A DNA stretch of 64,000 bases from Pseudomonas sp. K2I15 (GCF_002204795.1 NZ_NIXO01000005.1:62001-126000), one strand, 5' to 3'; positions 9,231-17,888 are shown, counted from the stretch's first letter. Notes: generated from the sequence alone by a model not told the origin. Translations and numbers: made by a program.

Positions 9231-9608
9231 ATGATGAGCTCGACCAACCCGCCCTCCCACACCGCCAAGCTGGACCGCATCCTCGCCGATGCCCAGCGTG
9301 ACCGGGAAATGGGCTACCGCGACAAAGCCCTGAAGATGTACCCCCATGTGTGCGGCCGCTGCGCCCGTGAGTTTGCCGGCAAGCGCCTGAGCGAACTGAC
9401 CGTGCACCACCGCAACCACAACCATGACGACAATCCCCAGGATGGCTCCAACTGGGAGTTGCTGTGCCTGTATTGCCACGACAACGAACACTCGCGTTAC
9501 ACCGACCAGCAGTATTTCGGCGAAGGCTCCACCAGCAGCCCGACAATTGCCAAGGCGACGCACAACCCGTTTGCGGCGTTGGCCGGGCTGATGAAAAAAG
9601 ACGACTGA
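9231..9608 (+). CDS. yajD: YajD-family HNH nuclease
   Basis: 125 residues. A CGRC pair near residue 41 and the HNH core HHRNHNHDDNP...LCLYCHDNEHS (about residues 62-90) match YajD, a small HNH protein widespread in gammaproteobacteria; its substrate is not known to me. Two ATG codons in tandem (9231, 9234) follow AGGAG, and either could be used. A REP element begins a few bases after the stop. Confidence 0.88.
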   Translation: MMSSTNPPSHTAKLDRILADAQRDREMGYRDKALKMYPHVCGRCAREFAGKRLSELTVHHRNHNHDDNPQDGSNWELLCLYCHDNEHSRYTDQQYFGEGSTSSPTIAKATHNPFAALAGLMKKDD

Positions 9609-9616
9609 AGCCCTTC

Positions 9617-9717
9617 TGTAGGAGCGAGCTTGCTCGCGAAGATCGCCAACGATAACGCGTGCATCCTGGATAAACGCGGCGGCCTTGGGTTCTTCGCGAG
9701 CAAGCTCGCTCCTACAG
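9617..9717. repeat. REP/BIME palindrome 2
   Basis: Inverted pair with ends TGTAGGAGCGAGCTTGCTCG and its complement. The spacer AACGATAACGCGTGCATCCTGG is nearly the same as that of palindrome 1, so the two-unit element moves or is copied as a whole. Confidence 0.9.
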
Positions 9718-9753
9718 GTATACTGCTGTCTTTTTTCGAAGGCACCCTCTCCC

Positions 9754-10221
9754 GTGGGCAATAAACGCTACAGCTGCATCGGTCTGTACAACCCCAAATC
9801 CCCCGAAAACGTCGGCTCGGTGATGCGCGCCGCCGGCTGCTACGGCGTGGCCTCGGTGTTCTACACCGGCAAGCGCTACGAGCGGGCCCGGGACTTTATT
9901 ACCGACACCAAGAAGGTCCACCACGACATTCCGCTGATCGGTATCGACGACCTGAAAAAGATCCTGCCCCTGGGCTGCATCCCCGTCGCCGTCGAGCTGG
10001 TGGAAGGCGCCCGTCCTCTCCCCGAGTACACCCACCCAGACCGTGCGCTGTATATCTTCGGGCCCGAAGACGGCTCCCTGGACAAGGAGATTCGCGACTG
10101 GTGTGAAGACGTGATCTACATCCCGACCACCGGTTGCATGAACCTCGCGGCCACCGTCAACGTGGTGCTTTACGACCGCTTGGCCAAGGGCAACAACACC
10201 CGTTCGGGTCCCAAGTACTGA
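9754..10221 (+). CDS. SPOUT/TrmH-family RNA methyltransferase
   Basis: 155 residues from a GTG start. The reading frame is open back into the REP element, but homologues begin close to GNKRYSCIGLYNPKSPENVGS, so the GTG is preferred. The SpoU knot motifs are present: NPKSPENVGSVMRAA, LYIFGPEDGSLDKEI and PTTGCMNLAATVNVVLYDRL. These enzymes 2'-O-methylate tRNA or rRNA with S-adenosylmethionine. The short single-domain form, close to TrmL in length, gives no clue to the exact nucleotide. Confidence 0.87.
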   Translation: MGNKRYSCIGLYNPKSPENVGSVMRAAGCYGVASVFYTGKRYERARDFITDTKKVHHDIPLIGIDDLKKILPLGCIPVAVELVEGARPLPEYTHPDRALYIFGPEDGSLDKEIRDWCEDVIYIPTTGCMNLAATVNVVLYDRLAKGNNTRSGPKY

Positions 10222-10290
10222 TTTTTTGGGAACGTCCGCGGCCTGTGTGCAGTCAGTTGCATATCAATAAGCCCTTGTTGGAGACAGATC

Positions 10291-10641
10291 ATGAGCGACA
10301 GCAAAACCCTGCGACCCGTTATCCGGTCCACCCCGTTCGAGCGCCAACCCACGCAAAACGTCCAGGGCTGGGAACGCATCGGCTCCCTGGCCGGTGGTGT
10401 GGTGTTGATGGGCAAAGGCCTGCGCCGTGGCGGTTTTTTCGGTTTGATTCAGGTGGCAATTGGCGGCGTGGCGCTGGCACGCGGGATCAGCGGGCATAGC
10501 TCGGCGAAAGATCTGCTGGAGCGCAGCCGCCAGGAAATGAACACCGTGCGGACCAAGATTGAGCGGGCCGGTGAGGAATTGAAAAGCCTCAAGACCAAGG
10601 CTGAAGTGGCGGCGCAGAAAGCCACTCAAACCCCAGGGTAA
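10291..10641 (+). CDS. DUF2892-like small membrane protein
   Basis: 116 residues. A glycine-rich hydrophobic hairpin (about residues 28-66: GSLAGGVVLMGKGL and GLIQVAIGGVALARGISG) resembles the YgaP-type DUF2892 membrane domain. It is followed by a charged amphipathic helix ending in an Ala/Lys-rich tail. Function unknown. It follows the methyltransferase by 69 bp and may share its transcript. Confidence 0.72.
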   Translation: MSDSKTLRPVIRSTPFERQPTQNVQGWERIGSLAGGVVLMGKGLRRGGFFGLIQVAIGGVALARGISGHSSAKDLLERSRQEMNTVRTKIERAGEELKSLKTKAEVAAQKATQTPG

Positions 10642-10650
10642 ACCTGACAC

Positions 10651-10752
10651 CTGTAGGAGCGAGCTTGCTCGCGAAGAACCTGAGAGCGCCGGGTTGATTC
10701 AGGCTCCCCGCGTTATCGTTAACGACCTTCGCGAGCAAGCTCGCTCCTACAG
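10651..10752. repeat. REP/BIME palindrome 3 (reverse orientation)
   Basis: Same element as palindromes 1 and 2 with the spacer inverted: the core reads CGCGTTATCGTTAACGACC. It fills the gap between two convergent genes. Confidence 0.9.
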
Positions 10753-10761
10753 GGAGCCGGT

Positions 10762-12000
10762 TCACCTTAGCAGCTTGCTATCCAGCACCACCGACGACTC
10801 GCCAATAATGCTCTCCCCCAACTGCACAAACTCCTTTGTGCTGATGCTGTTCATGCGCATCACCGCCTGAGTCAAATCATCCAGCGAGCGTTTGTTGTGG
10901 GTTTTCACACGAATCTCGCGGTCCAGCTCCTGCAACAACACCACCGCCCGCGCCACCGTCGCGCTATTGGCGTGCTCGACCCGCAGGGTGGTCACGTCCT
11001 TGCCTTCCTTGGTCAGCCGGGCCTGTATCGCGGCGTAACGATCGTCACTGATGCCGCCGGCGCGGCGCATCAGCTCAATGGCGTAATACTGCGCCAAGCC
11101 TTCGCTGATCCAGTCGCTGCCCTGATGGTCGTTGAAGCGGCCGATGGCCTGCACCACCTCGCGGATCAACGGGCTGCTGCCGTTTTCGCTGACCAGCGGC
11201 GTGCGGCTGTTGATGTAGATCGAATCCCGGGCCGAGAACGCACCGCGACGCATCGGGTCACTGGCGCCCACCACCAGTAGTTTTGCCGGATGCCGCGGGA
11301 ACGCCGCTTGTACTTGAGGCCAGACAAACGTCAACAAGGTCAGCACATCCATGCGGTGCATGCCCTGCCCTTTGGGCGAAGCCACGGTGATTTCGGTTTC
11401 ACCCAGGCGCATCCTGCGGCTGCCCAAGTTGCCGGCGAGCATCCAGCCGGTGGGCCGGTCAAACAGGCGGGAGACGTTGTCTATGCGGAATTTGTTTTTG
11501 CCGATGCGTGGCCAGGACGTCTCGACGCTTTTCCAGCCGGCCGGCAATTCGAACATCAGGCGCGACACCAACTCAATGCCATCCTGTTGGTCGAGACGTG
11601 CGGTAGGCACCAGGTCTTCGCCGCGAAACAGCGCCCAACTCGGCGTCATCCGCGACTCATAGACGCCCTTCTTGCGCGCATGGCTCAGGCGCACACGGTA
11701 GGTCAGGCTGGCCTTGTCGGCGCTGGGCTGCCACCGGCCTCGGCTATCACCCGGCGTATTGCCCGGTAGCACTTGCCACTGGCCATCGGCCTTGAAGTCA
11801 CTGTAGTCGCCGTCGCGGCCCAGGTCGAAATTGAGGCTGCGTACCGCCGAGCCTTGGGACAGGCTCAGGCGCACTTCAGCCTGATCACTTTGGGGCAGCA
11901 GCTTGACGTGATAGTCCAGGTCGACTTTCTTCGCAGCCCATGCCGACGTACTCAATGCCAACAACAGCAGGCTTGCCGCCAGCTTGGCTCCAACCGTCAT
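10762..12000 (-). CDS. Exported M61-like protein with degenerate zinc motif
   Basis: 412 residues from the ATG at 12000, which has AAGGAG five bases upstream. A signal peptide ends at STSAWA. The layout is a beta-rich N-terminal half and a helical C-terminal half, with WISEGLAQYYAIEL near residue 300. That segment matches the second-Glu region of gluzincins of the M61 glycyl-aminopeptidase type. Where HExxH should stand, about 20 residues before it, the chain reads REVVQ, so the zinc ligands appear to be lost. I read it as a probable non-catalytic relative; the family assignment is inference. Confidence 0.68.
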   Translation of the reverse strand: MTVGAKLAASLLLLALSTSAWAAKKVDLDYHVKLLPQSDQAEVRLSLSQGSAVRSLNFDLGRDGDYSDFKADGQWQVLPGNTPGDSRGRWQPSADKASLTYRVRLSHARKKGVYESRMTPSWALFRGEDLVPTARLDQQDGIELVSRLMFELPAGWKSVETSWPRIGKNKFRIDNVSRLFDRPTGWMLAGNLGSRRMRLGETEITVASPKGQGMHRMDVLTLLTFVWPQVQAAFPRHPAKLLVVGASDPMRRGAFSARDSIYINSRTPLVSENGSSPLIREVVQAIGRFNDHQGSDWISEGLAQYYAIELMRRAGGISDDRYAAIQARLTKEGKDVTTLRVEHANSATVARAVVLLQELDREIRVKTHNKRSLDDLTQAVMRMNSISTKEFVQLGESIIGESSVVLDSKLLR

Positions 12001-12012
12001 ACACACTCCTTT

Positions 12013-12462
12013 TCAACCTGCGCGAAAAATCAGGTAATCCTCCCAGTCATCCTCGGGCACGCTGCCCTCGGCAAGCATGCGCCCGGACTGGGAAATGCGT
12101 TGGTGGTGCACTGCGTCGCGATCGCCGCAGACCAAGTGGTGCCACAGCGGCAAGTCCTTGCGCTCACTGACCAGCCGGTAACCACAGGTGGGCGGCAGCC
12201 ATTTGAACTGGTCGGCCTGGCCCGGGGTGAGCTGGATGCAATCAGGCACCGAGTCGCGACGGTTGGGGTAGTCGGTGCACTGGCAGGTTTTCAGATCCAG
12301 CAGTTTGCAGGCGATTCGCGTGTAATAGACGCTGTTGTCGTCTTCATCCTCGAGCTTTTGCAGGCAACACAGGCCGCAGCCGTCGCACAACGACTCCCAC
12401 TCATCCTGGTCGAGTTGTTCGAGGGTTTTGCGGATCCAGAAAGGTTCGACTTTGGCGGCCAT
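12013..12462 (-). CDS. ycgN: YcgN-family cysteine-cluster protein (UPF0260)
   Basis: 149 residues, full length. The N-terminal cluster [10 protein letters not shown] and later cysteines in [21 protein letters not shown] and CGYRL make up the conserved set of the UPF0260/YcgN family, likely metal-binding. The family accompanies YcgL and RNase D in many gammaproteobacteria; here those two lie 6 kb away. Function unknown. Confidence 0.9.
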   Translation of the reverse strand: MAAKVEPFWIRKTLEQLDQDEWESLCDGCGLCCLQKLEDEDDNSVYYTRIACKLLDLKTCQCTDYPNRRDSVPDCIQLTPGQADQFKWLPPTCGYRLVSERKDLPLWHHLVCGDRDAVHHQRISQSGRMLAEGSVPEDDWEDYLIFRAG

Positions 12463-12626
12463 GGCTCTACATCGGTATCGGTATGTTAAAAGGCCGCCAG
12501 TCTAGTGCCCATGGGCCCCGGGGCCAAGCGCTTACGACTGCCGGTAGAACAAGACTTGTCAGCCAGTCGGCGGCGAAGTAGCTTTGAGCCCCGTTTTTCG
12601 ATCTGCATTCCCATCAGGATCCGCCA

Positions 12627-13226
12627 ATGAGCACTAACCCACGCGTTGCCGATTATCCTATTCACCCGCAGTTCACCGACCGCTGGTCGCCGCGCGCCTT
12701 CACCGGCGAAAGCATCCCGGAAGACACCCTGCTGAGCTTCTTCGAAGCCGCCCGCTGGTCGCCGTCGGCCTACAACTCGCAACCGTGGCGCTTCCTCTAC
12801 GCGCGCCGTGACACGCCAAACTGGGAGCGCTTCCTGGGGCTGCTGAACGAATTCAACCGTGGCTGGGCGCAGCATGCTTCGGCCCTGGTGATCGTGGCGT
12901 CGAAGACCACTTTCGCCGTACCCGGTGCTACCGAAGAAACGCCTGCCCTGTGGCATACCTTCGACACCGGTTCGGCCTGGGGCCACCTGGCACTGCAAGC
13001 CAGCCTCAGCGGCTGGCACACCCACGGCATGGCTGGTTTCGACCAGGAACTGACCCGCAAGGAACTGAAAATTCCTGAAGGCTACGCCCTGCATGCGGCT
13101 GTGGCGATTGGCAAACTGGGCGACAAATCCACCTTGGCCGATTACCTGCAAGCCCGGGAAACCCCGAGCCCGCGTCGCCCATTGAGTGAACTGGTATCGG
13201 AAGGCGACTTCAATCACAACGACTGA
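12627..13226 (+). CDS. Nitroreductase-family flavoprotein
   Basis: 199 residues. Family marks are the FMN-binding RWSPRAFTGE near the N-terminus, EAARWSPSAYNSQPWRFL at about residues 36-53, and GSAWGHLALQASLSGWHTHG for the dimer and flavin site. Such enzymes reduce nitro groups, quinones or similar acceptors with NAD(P)H through FMN. The physiological substrate cannot be inferred. A strong terminator follows. Confidence 0.9.
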   Translation: MSTNPRVADYPIHPQFTDRWSPRAFTGESIPEDTLLSFFEAARWSPSAYNSQPWRFLYARRDTPNWERFLGLLNEFNRGWAQHASALVIVASKTTFAVPGATEETPALWHTFDTGSAWGHLALQASLSGWHTHGMAGFDQELTRKELKIPEGYALHAAVAIGKLGDKSTLADYLQARETPSPRRPLSELVSEGDFNHND

Positions 13227-13261
13227 ACACGAGCTGATCGTTAGTTGCCGGTAGCGTCAAA

Positions 13262-13291
13262 AAACCCTGCTGTTATAAAACAGCAGGGTTT
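13262..13291. terminator. Bidirectional Rho-independent terminator
   Basis: A perfect 13-bp stem, AAACCCTGCTGTT with loop ATAA and its complement, flanked by A and T tracts. It lies between the convergent nitroreductase gene and the effector-like gene, so it can serve both. Confidence 0.88.
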
Positions 13292-13316
13292 ACCCAGTTG
13301 AAGTGCCTCTCCCGTT

Positions 13317-16300
13317 TTAAGGCGCCTTGGCGACAAGTTCCATATAGGCCCTGCGCATTGCATCTCTGCGGCTCTTGTACATGCCGGCGAGAAACGGCGT
13401 CATTTCTTCACGCGCGTTTGCATTCAAATCCACCGGGTAGATCTTATTGTCCCTCGCTGAATACAGGAAATTGCTCAACTGCAGGTCGTTATGGAGTAGG
13501 TTTTTCTGCTCCATGCTTCTGATTGCGTCATCAAGTAACGACCGTGCCTCTGGCGGCAAACTCCCCTTCGCCAATGTTTCAACATCCACCCCGTCCAGTT
13601 TGCCCATTTTTAAATAGTGACGACCCTCTTCAAATATCGTCGTTGCAAAACCGTCACCGTAATAGCTGTTCAGACTTAGTGTTTCGTTATCGACATAGTC
13701 GTCAGCAGACGTTCGGGAGGAAGGGCCATAGTCTTTATAGACACTTTTCCCATCGAGGCTTTCGTAGATCGCAGCCTCTCCACCTCCGCCAATCTTGGGT
13801 CCCATGTCCGATTTAACCGAAGGCGGGTTACCGCCGCGGGCACCCAGGCGCTGCCATTGGTCCCCCTGAAGGTGCTGGACCAGCAGCGGCGTTTGCCGGT
13901 TATTGTGATAAATCTGCGCCTGCACGGCACCGTCAGCGGTTCGGGTGACTTGCCGTACTTCGTAGACGGCGGTGTTACCCGCCGTGTCGGTATGGCGGAT
14001 ATGGGACACATGGCCGTCTGCCGCCACATAGACCCCCTGATTGTTACGCGTAAGCCCGGCTATTTTCGACTCAGGCACCTTGTACTCGCCAAACACCCGG
14101 TTGTTCAGTGCGCTGCCTGGTTCAATAGGTGCCGTGACAATTGCACCGTCCATCGCCCTCGTTTTAGCGGTGAAATTTTCAAGAGGGCTGCCATAAGGCC
14201 GCATCCTGTCCACATCAAACGCATACCATCTGCCGTTCTGAAGTACAGCGCCTCCATCAACGTTCTGGCCCGCAACCTTGAAGGTACCCGTTGCCGCTGC
14301 GTCATGGTGTCTGCTGGCCGCTTTCAACAGGTCATAGCTGCCGCTTGCGCCCTTGAGCTTGTTGATCACCTCTGCGCCAGTGGAGCGTACAAAATTGGCG
14401 CCTTTGCCCAGTAGCCTGGCGCCGCCCGCGACCAGATCGCCCACACCATCCAACGGGCTGAACGCTTGGATGGCTGCCACGCCGATGACTTTTGCCGCCT
14501 GCAACGCTTTTGCAGCGGTGCCGACAACCTTTGCGCCGGCCTTCGTCACCTTCGCTGCCACACCCGCACCGGCCGTGACGAAACCGAAGACATCCAGCGC
14601 CAGGTCACTTGCCCCGTCCAGGTAGTTACCCTTGGAAAAATTGACAATGGCCGACCGGAGCGGAATCAGGTCCAGGAAAAAATTCGTGACGTTCCACTCG
14701 GTTGCCATTTGCTTATCGAACGAAGTGACGCCCTTGGCGTAGGCTTTTACCGCATCACTGTCGAGATCAAGATGTTCAACAAAAGCATCGACGATGTTCT
14801 GGGTTCGTGTGCTGGAAAAACTTGAGGGAGGCGCTGATGAGCTGGCTTGGCTCTTTAGGTCGAAGGCAGACTCGCTCACAGCCTTGGGTTTAAAGGGTTC
14901 TGTCTTGAAAGTTTTATTGCCCTCCCGCACCCTTTTTCCAGTTAATTCCGAGGCTGGCACCGCCTTGATTTCGCCTGCTTTCAAATCAATTTTATAAACT
15001 GTTTCGCCCTGCTTTCCCGTGGCTTTCACCCACAGTTTGCTGTCGGTTTCATAGCGCTTTTCAGAGGTGAAATCCAAGTCCAACTTGTAGGTGTTTTTTT
15101 GAAAGAACTCGAGCTTGGCAAACTCCAGATTTTCCCTGTCAGCCAATGGGAGTGTTGCGACAAGGTGCTTGATGGTGGTCGCCACTCCTTCCTTGCGCGA
15201 GGTGATCGCTTGTTCGAATTGATCGTTGAAGATTTTGTTCACATCGAAGTCGAGGCTCTTGCCTTTGGTCGCCTCGGCAATGCGCGGGTCTTTGGTTTCC
15301 CATGTGTATTGGCCAAGCCCGCTCATGGCGATATCCAACAACGAAAAAAACCCTGCAGGCGCTCGGTTCGGGTCATAAAGTGGCTGGGCTGATGGCTGTT
15401 TCGAGTCGACGACCTTCAGCCGTTTTTCTTCAAACGGTACACCCTCGCCAAACCGCTCTTTGAGGTGAGCCAACGCGATGTCTTTACGGCTTGGAATATC
15501 GGTTTCCAATAACCCGGTCGCCGCAAGCGTCGACTTCAGTTGTGCATTGAATGCCGTCCTTGCGCTGTCTATCTCGGCCGCGCTGTAACTGTCACTTTGC
15601 TGCTCAGTGACAATCCCGTTGACCACGCCCCAGTCCACCAATGCGGCTTTCTGCGCGTGTTCGGCTGCGACCCGATTCGTCACGATCGCGTTTTCAGCGC
15701 TGGACATGACTTGGGCAAAGGTCATATGTGCAACCTTGCCGGGGAACTGCGCTTCTATGGCCGCCGCCGCGACCGCCAGGCTGACCCACGCCGGGCTGCC
15801 GTAGGTCACACGGTCGGGAATATCCTTGATCAAGAACTCGGGGGCCTTTCGCGCCAGTAACAGATAGGCGCCGGCCCTGGCCATCTCGGGGCTGGTCTTG
15901 TGATTTTCGTGCAGGTGAGTACTCAGGCCATCGAGCACCGCTGAAGCCGGTTTGCCCCAGTGTGCTTGTTGGGCGAGGTCGTAACCGGCCACGCGGTTTC
16001 GATGCGGCGCCGTAATAGACTCTGGATCGAGCAGCAGGTGGATCGCGCCCAGTGCGTAGTCGTTCACGCTGGTGTCGGTGGCGAGGCCCCCGAGCTGGTC
16101 CTGTATAGCTTGCCCCAGCGCCTGCCCGCGGGTGGAGCTGACGAGGGTTTCCAGCGCCTTGGCCGGGTCGCTCAAGGCGTCGCCCGACAACGGCTGGTTA
16201 GTATTCAGATACTCCAGCACCCCAACGCTCGCGCCGATGTGGGGTGCATTGGGGTTTTGGCTGCCATGGTCGGTAGCCGCCGCCAGTACCCTGCGTTGCT

Positions 16301-16805
16301 CGCTGGCACTCATGGGAACAGGCCAGGACAACCCGCCGCCAAAATTGCCGAGCGGGTGTTCCAATGCCTTGTCACTCACCACGCGGGCATGGCCGCTCAG
16401 TTGAAAATGATTGGCGGGCGGCTTCAGCCCGATGCTTGCGAGAAAGGTTTCCACCGTAGCAGCGCTAACGGTTTGCATCGGGTAGGACGAGTCGGCGTGT
16501 ATCGGCATGGGTGTCGTTTGCAACGCCGCCAACACCGCTTGGGGACTGGCGTTTACACCCAGGCGGGTGGCGATTTCGTTGAGTTTCTGGCCCAGTATCC
16601 GCAAATTCTCGCGGTCGCCCAACGCCGCCTTGAGGCCGGCTTGTCGGGTGACTGGAGCGTTGGCTTGCGTGTTGGAGTCGGCACCAATAGCCGGCGTCGA
16701 TGCCAATGGCGGGCTACCGGGCGAACTCGCCGCCGGGTCGGTAGAACGTGGGGAAAGTACCGGAATTACCCGTGGAGGAAGGGAGACAGTGCCAGCATTT
16801 AACAT
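13317..16805 (-). CDS. Giant effector-like protein with C-terminal OspG/NleH-type kinase
   Basis: 1162 residues. Residues 1-55 are Ser/Pro/Ala-rich and probably disordered, like a type III secretion leader; no Sec signal is present. A long helical body follows. Residues 712-802 are alternately Gly/Ala/Val-rich and amphipathic (DVFGFVTAGAGVAAKV...), a plausible membrane-active segment. Residues 1002-1162 align by eye with Shigella OspG: glycine loop IGGGGEAAIY, Lys1024 in VYKDYG, Glu1041, catalytic Asp1107 in HNDLQLSN, and PVDLN in the DFG position. OspG/NleH are effector kinases that act on host ubiquitin or NF-kB pathways. No secretion or chaperone gene is nearby and no hrp box was seen. Base composition looks less GC-rich than the neighbours, suggesting transfer. 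The kinase call is firm, delivery is inference. Confidence 0.85.
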   Translation of the reverse strand: MLNAGTVSLPPRVIPVLSPRSTDPAASSPGSPPLASTPAIGADSNTQANAPVTRQAGLKAALGDRENLRILGQKLNEIATRLGVNASPQAVLAALQTTPMPIHADSSYPMQTVSAATVETFLASIGLKPPANHFQLSGHARVVSDKALEHPLGNFGGGLSWPVPMSASEQRRVLAAATDHGSQNPNAPHIGASVGVLEYLNTNQPLSGDALSDPAKALETLVSSTRGQALGQAIQDQLGGLATDTSVNDYALGAIHLLLDPESITAPHRNRVAGYDLAQQAHWGKPASAVLDGLSTHLHENHKTSPEMARAGAYLLLARKAPEFLIKDIPDRVTYGSPAWVSLAVAAAAIEAQFPGKVAHMTFAQVMSSAENAIVTNRVAAEHAQKAALVDWGVVNGIVTEQQSDSYSAAEIDSARTAFNAQLKSTLAATGLLETDIPSRKDIALAHLKERFGEGVPFEEKRLKVVDSKQPSAQPLYDPNRAPAGFFSLLDIAMSGLGQYTWETKDPRIAEATKGKSLDFDVNKIFNDQFEQAITSRKEGVATTIKHLVATLPLADRENLEFAKLEFFQKNTYKLDLDFTSEKRYETDSKLWVKATGKQGETVYKIDLKAGEIKAVPASELTGKRVREGNKTFKTEPFKPKAVSESAFDLKSQASSSAPPSSFSSTRTQNIVDAFVEHLDLDSDAVKAYAKGVTSFDKQMATEWNVTNFFLDLIPLRSAIVNFSKGNYLDGASDLALDVFGFVTAGAGVAAKVTKAGAKVVGTAAKALQAAKVIGVAAIQAFSPLDGVGDLVAGGARLLGKGANFVRSTGAEVINKLKGASGSYDLLKAASRHHDAAATGTFKVAGQNVDGGAVLQNGRWYAFDVDRMRPYGSPLENFTAKTRAMDGAIVTAPIEPGSALNNRVFGEYKVPESKIAGLTRNNQGVYVAADGHVSHIRHTDTAGNTAVYEVRQVTRTADGAVQAQIYHNNRQTPLLVQHLQGDQWQRLGARGGNPPSVKSDMGPKIGGGGEAAIYESLDGKSVYKDYGPSSRTSADDYVDNETLSLNSYYGDGFATTIFEEGRHYLKMGKLDGVDVETLAKGSLPPEARSLLDDAIRSMEQKNLLHNDLQLSNFLYSARDNKIYPVDLNANAREEMTPFLAGMYKSRRDAMRRAYMELVAKAP

Positions 16806-16810
16806 GAGAA

Positions 16811-16834
16811 CGTACCCATCTGAAGAGGGGTACG
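16811..16834. promoter_or_regulatory. Inverted repeat just upstream of the effector-like gene
   Basis: CGTACCC, ten bases, GGGTACG: perfect 7-bp arms ending 5 bp before the start codon of the minus-strand gene. It could be an operator or an mRNA hairpin masking the ribosome site, which is otherwise weak. Confidence 0.45.
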
Positions 16835-16894
16835 AGCCTCACATACGGCCGGCAAAGCGGACATCCGATTAGTGTTTGCAGAAATTTGTAAGTA

Positions 16895-16916
16895 CCCGGC
16901 AACATGCATTGCCGGG
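16895..16916 (-). terminator. Hairpin after ghrA-like gene
   Basis: CCCGGCAA, loop of six, TTGCCGGG, 40 bp past the stop of the dehydrogenase gene on its strand. The T-tract is poor, so its efficiency is uncertain. Confidence 0.55.
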
Positions 16917-16955
16917 CGGCTTCAGGGCTCGGCAGACCGCCGGACAGCCACGCTA

Positions 16956-17888
16956 TCAGTAGCCGCGCTCGAAACTCACTTCCCCGCGCAACGCCTCTTG
17001 CGCCTGGTACGCTCGCAAATTCTCGACAAACAACTGCACCATCATCCCAGGCGAAGTCGGCGCCGAGCTGTGACCGGTGAGCAACAGGCCCCAGGCCGTC
17101 CAGAACGGATGGCGCTGCGGCAACGGCTCTTGCCGGCAAACGTCGATCACCGCGCCCGCCAGATGGCCTTCCTTCAACGCTTCCACCAGGTCTGCATCGA
17201 CCACCGCCACACCGCGCCCGACGTTGATAAACAGCCCGGTCGGCTTGAATTGCTTGAACAGCGCCGCGTTGTACAAATCGTGGGTGTTCGGCGTATTGGG
17301 CAGCAGGTTGACCACGTAGTCCACCTCGCCCACCAAACGCGGTAACTCTTCAAGCCCGGCCACTTCGATAAACGGTGCCTGCTCACGGGCTTCGCTGGCG
17401 ATGCCGTACAGCTCAACGCCAAACGGCTGCAAAAATTGCGCGACGCTACGGCCAATATCACCGGTACCGACGATCAGCACCTTGCGCCCCGCCAGGCTCT
17501 GGCCCATGCGGTTATCCCACTTGCGCTCGACCTGGCTGACCAGGCGTGCCAGCACTTCGCGCTCGTGGCCAAGCATGTAGGTGAGCACGTACTCGGCCAT
17601 CACCTGGCCAAAAATGCCCACGGCGCGAGTCAGGCGGTAGTTGCGCGGCAGGCCTTCTGCCAATAGCGGCGTGAAGCCAGCCCAGGTCGATTGCAGCCAT
17701 TGGGGCTGGTGGCCCTGGCGCAGCAACGTCGCCAGCAAATCCGGCTGGCCCAGCCACACCGGGCAGTCAGCCGCCAGGCGCGACAGTTCAGCGGAGTCGC
17801 CGCTGGTCATAACCTCAAGGTCCGGCGCTGCTTCGCGCAGCAGCCGGGCGTACAGCGGGTGATCGTGTTCAGCAATCAGAACGCGCAT
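16956..17888 (-). CDS. ghrA: Glyoxylate/hydroxypyruvate reductase A-like D-2-hydroxyacid dehydrogenase
   Basis: 310 residues, the size of GhrA. The NAD(P)-binding motif is GTGDIGRSVAQFL. The catalytic Arg lies in FINVGRGVAVVDADL, the Glu in CRQEPLPQRHPFW and the general-acid His in LTGHSSAPTSPG, all in order. GhrA reduces glyoxylate and hydroxypyruvate with NADPH. It is a single gene; the hairpin downstream separates it from the effector-like gene. The exact substrate within the family is not certain. Confidence 0.87.
   Translation of the reverse strand: MRVLIAEHDHPLYARLLREAAPDLEVMTSGDSAELSRLAADCPVWLGQPDLLATLLRQGHQPQWLQSTWAGFTPLLAEGLPRNYRLTRAVGIFGQVMAEYVLTYMLGHEREVLARLVSQVERKWDNRMGQSLAGRKVLIVGTGDIGRSVAQFLQPFGVELYGIASEAREQAPFIEVAGLEELPRLVGEVDYVVNLLPNTPNTHDLYNAALFKQFKPTGLFINVGRGVAVVDADLVEALKEGHLAGAVIDVCRQEPLPQRHPFWTAWGLLLTGHSSAPTSPGMMVQLFVENLRAYQAQEALRGEVSFERGY

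Noticed and set aside
15960..16802. A 280-codon open frame opposite the 5' part of the effector-like gene
   Set aside because: No recognisable domain or ribosome site. The minus-strand frame is continuous for 1162 codons.
16806..16955. A hrp box for the effector-like gene
   Set aside because: No GGAACC-N15/16-CCAC pattern was found on the minus strand in this stretch.
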